Positions 23,768 through 31,365 of a stretch of DNA of 33,291 bases are shown here, piece by piece. Both the position numbers and the translations under genes were made by a program. The notes beneath the pieces are model-generated. The model was not told the origin of the DNA, searched no databases, and was given only the letters and a program-made list of their open reading frames with translations. This DNA is from Kiloniellales bacterium (GTDB taxonomy: Bacteria > Pseudomonadota > Alphaproteobacteria > Kiloniellales > JAKSBE01): the NCBI GenBank assembly GCA_022361275.1, contig JAKSBE010000496.1, positions 1 through 33,291 of the forward strand. The letters run 5' to 3'. Numbering within the stretch: the first letter of the stretch is position 1; each line of letters begins with the position of its first letter.

Positions 23768-23799
23768 ATAAGATATATCTCATAACCAAGATATCTTAT
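23768..23799. promoter_or_regulatory. AT-rich inverted repeat ATAAGATAT...ATATCTTAT
   Basis: Perfect 9-bp arms (23768-23776 and 23791-23799) flank a 14-nt centre. Within it the palindrome AGATATATCT (23771-23780) overlaps the left arm, and ATCTCATA is echoed by GTCTCATA (23800-23807). The AT-rich island stands out in the 23691-23993 gap, about 200 bp before the secreted-protein gene. An operator or promoter region is likely. Confidence 0.4.
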
Positions 23800-23993
23800 G
23801 TCTCATACGGAGAACGGACTGCCTTGGCTCATCGGCGGCCCTGCTCAGCCGAATCCGGCGGAAAACTGCGGCGCTTCGCTGCTCTGCGCTTCGCTTTGGT
23901 TCCGGCTTTCTCTAGACTTGTCCACAGGGCGCGTCAGGCCGGGGCGGCGGCGGGCTGTCCTGGTCTGAGACAGGGAAACAAAGGGAAAAAGAC

Positions 23994-24551
23994 ATGCATG
24001 TCGCGTTAGCGGTTCTGGGGGGCCTGACCCAGTCGACCGGGCTCTTGATCGCCGGTCTCTCCGTCGCCGGTCTCTGGGCAGCAGGCGCCCGGGCGGCGGA
24101 TGTGCCCGAGGTCATCAACGGCTTCCAGAAGATCGAGGTGACCTTCTCGCAGCGCGCGGAGGAGTGCGCGATCAACGACAAACAGATGTTCGTCACGCAC
24201 CTCTACAACCGGCTGGGGGAGATGGGCATCAAGGAGGACGCCAACAGCATCGTCGAGGCCCGCATCAACGTCGCCGGCGCGCCTTCCGGCCTTTCGACCT
24301 GCATCCTTCATACCTTGCTGCGTTTCGATACCGTCCTGGGCTCGAAGAACATCGCCACCACCAATCCTGCGGTGCGTCAGGCGGTCGACCGGCTGGGGGT
24401 CTTCCCGATCACCCTCTGGTCGGGCGGCGCGATGGCCGCCAAGCAGTACCGCCTGCCGGCGAGCGGGAACACCACCGACCGCGCGGCCAAGAGCGTCCTT
24501 GAGCAGATCGATTTCATCCTGGAACGCTTCAAGGCCGAGCGCCAGCGCTAG
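23994..24551 (+). CDS. Hypothetical exported protein
   Basis: A 185-residue protein of no family I recognise. The first 34 residues are hydrophobic and end in AGARAAD, consistent with a Sec signal cleaved near residue 34. The mature part is mostly soluble, has two Cys residues (EECAINDK and STCILHT) that might form a disulfide, and ends in a charged helix (QIDFILERFKAERQR). A purine-rich AAAGGGAAAAAG precedes the ATG. The stop TAG is donated by the CTAG end of the repeat that begins at 24548, so the natural C-terminus may once have been longer. Function unknown. Confidence 0.75.
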   Translation: MHVALAVLGGLTQSTGLLIAGLSVAGLWAAGARAADVPEVINGFQKIEVTFSQRAEECAINDKQMFVTHLYNRLGEMGIKEDANSIVEARINVAGAPSGLSTCILHTLLRFDTVLGSKNIATTNPAVRQAVDRLGVFPITLWSGGAMAAKQYRLPASGNTTDRAAKSVLEQIDFILERFKAERQR

Positions 24552-24646
24552 ATCAAACTGCGTTTAATTGGACTCAATTAAACGCAGTTTGATCTATTCC
24601 ATATAGCTAGAGCAGCCCGCGTTCGAATGAACGCGGGCTGCTCTAG
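24548..24646 (-). repeat. Double-hairpin repeat, copy 3 (opposite orientation)
   Basis: 99 bp bounded by CTAG, inverted relative to copies 1 and 2. Hairpin 2 has perfect 22-bp arms with loop GACT. Hairpin 1 has perfect 18-bp arms with loop GAAT and lacks the ATAA bulge, so this is the most symmetric copy. Read on the minus strand the spacer is CTATATGGAA, conserved with the other copies. It overlaps the last three bases of the preceding gene. Confidence 0.88.
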
Positions 24647-25008
24647 CGCCCCACACGGTAGGAGGGGAGTCTCCAAGCGGATCAATCCGTTACTCCTTCC
24701 CCCTCTATGGCGGAGGGCCGGGGTGGGGGTGACTCTCCGAATCGTGCAAGTAGGCACTCGCTAACGGGAGACCCTGGAGGCGACCGTCCGGAGCAGCGGG
24801 TGGGCGGCACGCCGCCGCAGATCCTGGCCTGCTTGCCGGAGCGCCTGCATCCGGTGAGCCGGCGGCTGCTGGAGTCCTGCTTGGCCGGCGAGATGGAGAC
24901 CACGGACTCTGCGCTGGTTCCGTATGCCGAACTCCGCCGACCTGTCCGCCGATCTGGAGGTGGCCCAATGCCCCTTGCGGGCCATGCAGGGCGGGGCGTG
25001 AGCGCGGC
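24647..25008. other. Region with possible decayed gene fragment
   Basis: No intact gene is clear. A plus-strand frame at about 24797-24945 reads like real protein (PPQILACLPERLHPVSRRLL, then METTDSALVPYAELRR), and a shifted frame reads NSADLSADLEVAQCPLRAMQ before a stop at about 24999. This may be the tail of a gene broken by a frameshift, or chance. It adjoins repeat copy 3. Confidence 0.25.
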
Positions 25009-25257
25009 CTAAAGGGCCTTGCGGATGCGGTCGTAGCCGGCCTTGATCTCGTCGGCGAGAAGCGAGACGGCCCCGGACAGGCCCTCGGCTGTCTCGTCGA
25101 AGCGGGCCTTGGCCTCGAAGTCCGACCACTTCTTCTCCAGGTCCTCCCACTCGGTCTTGGCCTCCATGCCGGCCAGATGGATCTTCAGGGCCAGTTCGTC
25201 GCGGAGCTGCTTCAGCTGCTCCAGGACCTTGGCGACCTCTTCGTTGGCTTGGGTCAT
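25009..25257 (-). CDS. Small coiled-coil protein, hypothetical
   Basis: An 82-residue acidic and basic helical protein: NEEVAKVLEQLKQLRDELAL, KTEWEDLEKKWSDFEAKARF, then LADEIKAGYDRIRKAL. No signal peptide or membrane segment. Long heptad-like runs suggest a helical bundle or coiled coil, as in many small alphaproteobacterial stress-associated proteins. The frame is open far upstream, but ATG at 25257 has GAGAAGGGA about 7 nt before it, and the upstream residues look non-coding. A perfect TATAAT lies about 95 bp upstream on the same strand. Function unknown. Confidence 0.7.
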   Translation of the reverse strand: MTQANEEVAKVLEQLKQLRDELALKIHLAGMEAKTEWEDLEKKWSDFEAKARFDETAEGLSGAVSLLADEIKAGYDRIRKAL

Positions 25258-25723
25258 GTCTCGGGTTCCCTTCTCCGAAGGCGCCTCGGTCGGGCGCCGC
25301 CCCTTAAACCTTGGTCGGCCGGCCGCGGCGTCAAGACCGCCGCCCGGACAATTATACCGCGGCCCCGACGCCGCTACGAAAGCGTCGCAACGGATGGCTT
25401 TTTGGCAAGGACTTGGCGTTTTCTTGGCGCAGCCCCCTCGGATATTGACAAGACTTGCCCCGGCCGCCATGTCATGGGGTCGGAACGCAATCGCACGTGC
25501 CTCTGGCATGGTCCGCGGGAACGCGGGGCTCAAGTAACGGCGGGAGCGTCTCTTTTGTTGGGTGCCGGATCGACCGGCTGGCTGACGGGGAGAATGCCCA
25601 TGCCGACATTCAGTATCTGCGCCGCTTGACGGCGGGCCCGGCCCCGGGGCGACCAGGGGATCCCGAACCAGAAACCAAGTGAACCAGCGTCGGACCCCGC
25701 CGTGGCCCGGCCCGGAGGACACG
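25258..25723. other. Intergenic region between the coiled-coil gene and speD
   Basis: Divergent promoter region. It contains the minus-strand TATAAT at 25351-25356, a hairpin CGACGC...GCGTCG (25366-25387), and a plus-strand TTGACA (25445-25450) without a good -10. I see no gene and no polyamine or SAM riboswitch that I can recognise. Confidence 0.4.
25351..25380 (-). promoter_or_regulatory. Candidate promoter of the coiled-coil gene
   Basis: On the minus strand a perfect -10 TATAAT (25351-25356) lies 18 bp from TTCGTA (25375-25380), a half-matching -35. It would give an untranslated leader of about 85 nt before the ATG at 25257. Confidence 0.4.
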
Positions 25724-26217
25724 ATGCGAGACAACAGCGCAAGCCTGCGCGCCGTCCAGGCGCCTCGGGCCGCAGACAGCCTCACCGCCACCATCCCCCT
25801 CGAGACGGACGGCTCCGATCAGGACCGGCCCGAGCAAGACCGCAAGGACTTCTTCGTCGTCCGCGACGGCGAACGCTTCGCCGGCACCCACCTGATCGTC
25901 GACCTCTGGCGGGCCGAGCGGCTCGACGATCTGGACTACGTCCGCGAGACCCTGGTCGCCTGCGTCGAGGCGGCCGGTGCGACCCTGCTCAACATCGATC
26001 TGCATCACTTCACGCCCAACGGCGGCGTCTCGGGGGTCGCGGTCCTGGCGGAATCCCACATCTCGATCCACACCTGGCCGGAGTGCGGCTACGCCGCGCT
26101 GGACGTCTTCATGTGCGGCGACGCCCGGCCGGAGGCCAGCGTCCCGGTGCTGCGCCAGGCCTTCGCGCCGCAGGAGGTCGCGGTGCAGGAGCTGCGCCGC
26201 GGCCGGGAGGTCCTGCG

Positions 26218-26221
<4 letters not shown>
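25724..26221 (+). CDS. speD: S-adenosylmethionine decarboxylase proenzyme
   Basis: A 165-residue bacterial class 1B enzyme (SpeH type). It makes decarboxylated SAM, the aminopropyl donor for spermidine. The precursor cuts itself between Glu110 and Ser111 in AESHISIHTWPE, and Ser111 becomes the pyruvoyl cofactor. His116 and Cys131 (DVFMC) are at +5 and +20, the spacing of Ser63, His68 and Cys83 in the Thermotoga enzyme. The first 50 or so residues before GTHLIVDLW are an acidic, probably disordered extension. GTG 25679 is a possible earlier start; ATG 25724 has GGAGG 6 nt upstream. It overlaps speE by ATGA, so the two are translated together. Confidence 0.95.
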
Positions 26222-27072
<851 letters not shown>

Positions 27073-27085
27073 CGCCCGCCGCGGC

Positions 27086-29068
27086 TCAGTCGAAGCGCTT
27101 GACCAGGGGGCTGTCCGCGGCGGGCCAGACGCCCTTGTCGACCGCCTTGCTGCCCTCGAAGACCACGTAGCCGTAGCGCCGGTAGTGCGGCAGCGGCCGC
27201 AGCAGCAGCGCCAGGCTCTCGGCGTCCTTCGCCGCGACGATGAGCGCGGTCACGCCGTCGTCGCGGCGGCGGGTCCAGGCGCGGGCGCTGCCCCGGCCGT
27301 CGAGGGCCTTGGGCATCGGCGAGACCCGGTGCGCCGTGAGCGTCTCGGGCAGTTCGGACTCGAGGCCGACGATCAGCAGCGGCCCGTTGACCGCCGCGGC
27401 CGGCTCGACCCCGGTGGGGGTCGCCGCCACGCCCCGGACCAGCCGCCCGGCCAGGTCCTCGGCGGCCTGGCGGGCCACAGCGTCCGCGCCGGTTGCCAGG
27501 ACCACGCGGGCCTCGGGGTTCAGCGTGACGTCACGCAGGATCGGCGTCGCCTCGCCGGATGCCAGGCGGCGGAAGAGGTCGTAGTCGGGGTCGATGCGCA
27601 GTGCCTTCGGGCGCGCCTCCAGGCGCTCGCTGACCTCCGCCTCGGCGCCTTTCAGCGCGACCCGCAGCGTCCGGCTCCCGTCCTCGGTCTCGATCTGGAC
27701 CGGCACCGTGAGGCGGAAGGGAGAGCCCTTTTGCGACAGGGTAAAGCTCAACCGCCGGCCACCGGCCTCCTCGTTGACCGCGACCTCGCCGAGTTGCAGC
27801 TCCGGTGCCCCGGGGCGCTCCAGCCACTGCGCGAAGAACCAGGACAGCTCGCGGTCCGCGGCGGCCTCGAAGGCGGCCCGCAGTTCGTCCCAGCCGGCCC
27901 GGCGGAACTTCTGCGCCTGCCAGAAGCCCCGGATGCCCTCGGCGAAGACCTCCGGCGTCAGCTCCTGCTCCAGCATGTGGAAGAAGAAGGCGGTCTTGTT
28001 GTAGCCGATGACCTGCTGGGCATCGTGGGTCTTGGACACGAAGCTGGTGACCGGGCGGTCCAGCCCGGTCGGCAGGGCGGCATAGTCGCGCAGCCAGCCC
28101 AGGCGCATCTCGCGCGCGGCTGCCGGCCCGTTCTCGACGGTCAGGGCATAGTCGGCCATGAAGGTGGTCAGGCCTTCGGCCCAGTTGCCGCTGGCATAGT
28201 CGATCTCGACCGCGTTGCCCCACCAGTTGTGGGCGATCTCGTGCGCGAGGGACCGGCCCTGCATGAAGGGCAGGTGCAGGATCTTGTCCGAGATGTAGGT
28301 CAGGCCCGGAAAACCGAGGCCGACCGGCAGCGGGCCGGCGACGACGTGGAAGGCGTCGTAGGGGTAGGGACCGATGCGTTCATCGAAGATATCGAGGTAG
28401 CGTGCCGTGCTGTCCAGGTAGCGGGGCGCCAATGCCTCGGCCGTGGCCGGGAAGTAGGTCCGCAGCAGGATCCCGCCGTGGCGCCGTTCTTCGACCTGAA
28501 AGCGGCCGGCGAAGACCGCGGGCGCCGAGACCCCGGGCTGGCCGGCCACGACCACTTTGTGGCGTCCCTTCTCGCTGCGTTCCTCGACCAGGCGGCCGGT
28601 CGCGATGGCCCGATAGGGCTCCGGGGCCGATATGGCGAGGCGGTAGTCCGTGCTCTCGTCCTCGGTCTCCGGCATCCAGCCCAGGCGCTCCGGAAGGAAG
28701 GCCCCCCGGGGATCGAGGAAGGCGCCACCGGCGTCGCCGGCCAGGGGGCCGCTGTAGCGGATCAGAACCTCGCTCGACTCTTCCCTGGGAAGCCTGGGAA
28801 GGCGGATCACCAGCGGTCGCTGTCCCGCCTCGAAGGGCTCCGCCTCGCCGTCGATCTCCAGGGCGTCGATCCGCAGCGAGGGGTAGAGGTAGAGCGCCAG
28901 CTCCCGGCGGCCGGTCACGGTGATTCGGCTGATGCCTTCGAGGCGGCCCCGGGCGGGGTCGAGGTCGATCGTGACGTCGTGCGCGACCGCAGGGGCCAGA
29001 TCATGGGTCTCCGCCCCGGCCGGCAGGGCCAGGACCAGGGCGAGAAGAAAGGCCAGGCGTGCGCTCAT
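27086..29068 (-). CDS. M1-family (gluzincin) metallopeptidase-like protein, divergent
   Basis: A 660-residue exported zinc peptidase. The signal peptide is LAFLLALVLALPAGAE. An M1 beta-domain precedes the zinc site: His276, Glu277 and His280 in HEIAHNWWGN, with Glu298 in GNWAEGLTTF as third ligand. The catalytic-Tyr segment is YNKTAFFFHML. Two departures from textbook M1 enzymes are visible: 17 rather than 18 residues separate the second His from the Glu, and the GAMEN aminopeptidase motif is replaced by GLGFPGL (251-257). It therefore belongs to a divergent branch and may not trim free N-termini. The C-terminal 200 residues form a separate beta-rich and alpha/beta part. Its ATG overlaps the stop of the ChaN-PDZ gene, so both are translated from one message. 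Confidence 0.88.
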   Translation of the reverse strand: MSARLAFLLALVLALPAGAETHDLAPAVAHDVTIDLDPARGRLEGISRITVTGRRELALYLYPSLRIDALEIDGEAEPFEAGQRPLVIRLPRLPREESSEVLIRYSGPLAGDAGGAFLDPRGAFLPERLGWMPETEDESTDYRLAISAPEPYRAIATGRLVEERSEKGRHKVVVAGQPGVSAPAVFAGRFQVEERRHGGILLRTYFPATAEALAPRYLDSTARYLDIFDERIGPYPYDAFHVVAGPLPVGLGFPGLTYISDKILHLPFMQGRSLAHEIAHNWWGNAVEIDYASGNWAEGLTTFMADYALTVENGPAAAREMRLGWLRDYAALPTGLDRPVTSFVSKTHDAQQVIGYNKTAFFFHMLEQELTPEVFAEGIRGFWQAQKFRRAGWDELRAAFEAAADRELSWFFAQWLERPGAPELQLGEVAVNEEAGGRRLSFTLSQKGSPFRLTVPVQIETEDGSRTLRVALKGAEAEVSERLEARPKALRIDPDYDLFRRLASGEATPILRDVTLNPEARVVLATGADAVARQAAEDLAGRLVRGVAATPTGVEPAAAVNGPLLIVGLESELPETLTAHRVSPMPKALDGRGSARAWTRRRDDGVTALIVAAKDAESLALLLRPLPHYRRYGYVVFEGSKAVDKGVWPAADSPLVKRFD

Positions 29069-30315
29069 TCGAAGGCCGTCGGGAATCTGGCAACGACGTC
29101 GAGCGTTTCCTCGCCGCGCTGGACGCGCATCGGCAGCCAGGTGCCGGGAGCCTGGCGCTGGACGATCTCGATCAGCTCGCTGTGGCGCTCCAGCGCCTGG
29201 CCCGCGGCTTCGCGCACGAGGTCGCCGGCCTGGAGTTCGGCGGCGGCGGCGACGCTGCCTTCGGCGACATCGCGGATCCGCACGCCCTCCTCGGCGGTCT
29301 CGATGATCACGCCCAGACGCGGCCGCGGACGCTTCGGACCGTCCTGGCGCTCGACCACGAAGACCGCGTCGGCCAGACCGGGGTTGAGCGTCTCGCAGGC
29401 GGCTGCCGGAGACATCGGCAGCAGGACCTTGACGTTCTCGACGCCCAGGTCTGCCAGCTGATGCGGGATGCCGTGGCGGTTTTGCAGGTGGCCGCTCCCG
29501 ACGATGCCGACCACTTGCGGCGCGCCCGAGCGCGCCCGCGCGGTCGCCAAGGCCTCGGCCATGGCCCGGTCCCAGGTCAGCTGCGCGTCGACGAAGCGCT
29601 CGAAGGCAGGCAGGGCCATGGCCTCCTCGAGACTCAACTTCTCGCCCTCGCCGTGCGCGCCGTCCTTCGATCTCGCCGGCACGTGCTGCTGGTAAACCTT
29701 GCCGAGGCTGAACCTATAGGTCGTGCTGGCCGGCTTCGGATCGCCGACGCCTTCGCGCTCCTCCGCCGGGACCGCGGCCCAGCCCTCCTGGCCGACCCTG
29801 GAGACCAGGGTGCGCTCGACGTTGAGCGCGACCATCGGCAGCCGATAGAGCCGGGCGAAGTCGAAAAGCGGCAGATAGAGGCCGGGCTCCAGGCCCCAGA
29901 CCTCGGACCAGCGGGCTTTCCTGAGGAAGGTGGCGTCGCTCCAGGCGCCTTCGACCCAGGTGTCGAGCGCGGGCTGAACGCTGCGCGGGAAGGATTCGAA
30001 GCCGATCACCAGTCTGTCGGTCTTGGCGCGAAGGCCGGCCAGGACCGAGAGCTGCCAGCGGTGATGGTCTGCCTGATCGTGGGCTTCGCCCAGAAGTACG
30101 ATCTCGGCCTCCGCGGCGCTGGCGATGACGTCCTGATGCGAGAGCCGCCGGCCGTTTGCCGGGTCCATCCAGGTCCCGGCCGCCGGGCAGGCGCGCGGCG
30201 GCGGATCCCGTTCCTCGGCCAGGAGGCGGTGCTGCGGCACGGCGATGGTTGCGAGAAGGGCGACGGCCGCGAGGCAGCCGAAAAGGCCCGATGAGATCTG
30301 CTTTGGACGTGGCAT
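29065..30315 (-). CDS. ChaN-family (haem-binding uptake, Tiki-like) protein with C-terminal PDZ domain
   Basis: A 416-residue exported protein. A signal segment (CLAAVALLATIAVPQHRLLA) precedes a ChaN/Tiki-type domain (about 50-310), with the conserved VLLGEAHDQADHHRWQLSVL and, later, VVGIVGSGHLQNRHGIPHQL. ChaN of Campylobacter is an iron-regulated lipoprotein that binds haem as a dimer; many relatives are uncharacterised and some of the wider fold are proteases. The C-terminal 80 or so residues form a PDZ domain (PRLGVIIETAEEGVRIRDVA...LQAGDLV). Cys14 is not a convincing lipobox since the hydrophobic stretch follows it. It overlaps the M1-type gene by ATGA and lies 102 bp after the sialidase-like gene. 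Confidence 0.85.
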   Translation of the reverse strand: MPRPKQISSGLFGCLAAVALLATIAVPQHRLLAEERDPPPRACPAAGTWMDPANGRRLSHQDVIASAAEAEIVLLGEAHDQADHHRWQLSVLAGLRAKTDRLVIGFESFPRSVQPALDTWVEGAWSDATFLRKARWSEVWGLEPGLYLPLFDFARLYRLPMVALNVERTLVSRVGQEGWAAVPAEEREGVGDPKPASTTYRFSLGKVYQQHVPARSKDGAHGEGEKLSLEEAMALPAFERFVDAQLTWDRAMAEALATARARSGAPQVVGIVGSGHLQNRHGIPHQLADLGVENVKVLLPMSPAAACETLNPGLADAVFVVERQDGPKRPRPRLGVIIETAEEGVRIRDVAEGSVAAAAELQAGDLVREAAGQALERHSELIEIVQRQAPGTWLPMRVQRGEETLDVVARFPTAFE

Positions 30316-30417
30316 GTCGATCGGCTTCTGTTCTCAAAGGGGCACGGCGGCCTGGCTTCGCGGGATCACCGGTGACGGCCTGCGGACTCCGGCCCGGCAG
30401 GCCCTTCGGGTTCCTCG

Positions 30418-31365
30418 CTAAAGCTCCGCCGGATCGATGACTCCGTGTTTGATCTTGCGCCGGTTCCAGGTGTAGGCGACCTGGACCCGGCCTTCCCTGT
30501 CGAGGATGACGGCCGGATAGGAGAACTCACCGGGGGCGTCTTCCAAGACCAGCACATCTTTCCAGTCTCGACCGTCACGCGACACCGCGATGTTGAGCGG
30601 GCTGCGATCACGAGTGCTGCAGTTGTAGACCAGCAGTGCCCGACCGTCCCGTAACATTACTGCGTCGATGCCGCTGTCGGGATTGGGCAGGGCGGTGGCC
30701 GACATCGGGCTCCAGGTCAGGCCGCCGTCCTCCGACCAGCATTCGGTGACAACGCCCTGGCGGGAGCGGCTCAAGATCTGCAGCCGGCCGCCGCCGTAGT
30801 CCAGGATCGCCGGCTGGATCGCCGTGAACTCCTCTCGGCGGTTCAGGGGGCCGATCATCTCCCAGGTGGCGCCCCGGTCGGCCGAGCGCTCCAGGTGGAC
30901 CCGCCAGCCGGCGTGCTCGCTGCTCGAGGGGCAGAGCCAGCTGCCGTCGGCCAGCTCGATCGGCTTGTTCTTGATCGGCCCGAGGATCCCCTCCGGCAGG
31001 CGCCGCGGTTCCGACCAGGTCGCGCCGCCGTCCTCAGAGGCCATGACCTCGCCCCACCAGCGGCTGGGGCTGCGGCCGACCTTGAAGAACAGCAGCAGCG
31101 GGCCCCGGGCCGGCTGGAACAGGACCGGATTCCAGCAAGGGTAGCGGCGCCAGCGGCCCAAGGGGCCGCCCGGCACGCCGTCGGCGACCTCCGCCGGCGG
31201 CGACCAGACGCCGGCCTCCTGTCGGGCGACCCAGATCCCGACGTCGCGGTGCTTCTCGTGGGTCCCGGCGAACCAGGCGGCGACCAGGCCCTGTTCGGTC
31301 GCGGCTAGAGTTGCGGCGTGGGCCGAGGGAAAGGGCGCGTCCTCGAAGATGAAGCCGGATTTCAT
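30418..31365 (-). CDS. Sialidase-fold (BNR/Asp-box) protein
   Basis: A 315-residue beta-propeller protein. Asp-boxes are visible at SEDGGATW (110-117), SADRGATW (161-168) and SEDGGLTW (211-218), with a weaker one at SRDGRDW (262-268). Proteins of this fold include sialidases and other glycoside-active or binding proteins; no signal peptide is seen, so activity on host glycans is unlikely, and I do not assign a substrate. The frame is open upstream into the neighbouring gene, but the ATG at 31365 starts the family-like sequence and overlaps the gamma-glutamyltransferase stop as ATGA, which indicates translational coupling. Confidence 0.82.
   Translation of the reverse strand: MKSGFIFEDAPFPSAHAATLAATEQGLVAAWFAGTHEKHRDVGIWVARQEAGVWSPPAEVADGVPGGPLGRWRRYPCWNPVLFQPARGPLLLFFKVGRSPSRWWGEVMASEDGGATWSEPRRLPEGILGPIKNKPIELADGSWLCPSSSEHAGWRVHLERSADRGATWEMIGPLNRREEFTAIQPAILDYGGGRLQILSRSRQGVVTECWSEDGGLTWSPMSATALPNPDSGIDAVMLRDGRALLVYNCSTRDRSPLNIAVSRDGRDWKDVLVLEDAPGEFSYPAVILDREGRVQVAYTWNRRKIKHGVIDPAEL

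Noticed and set aside
25445-25473. speD promoter based on TTGACA at 25445
   Set aside because: No acceptable -10 lies 16-18 bp downstream, so the -35 match alone is not enough.
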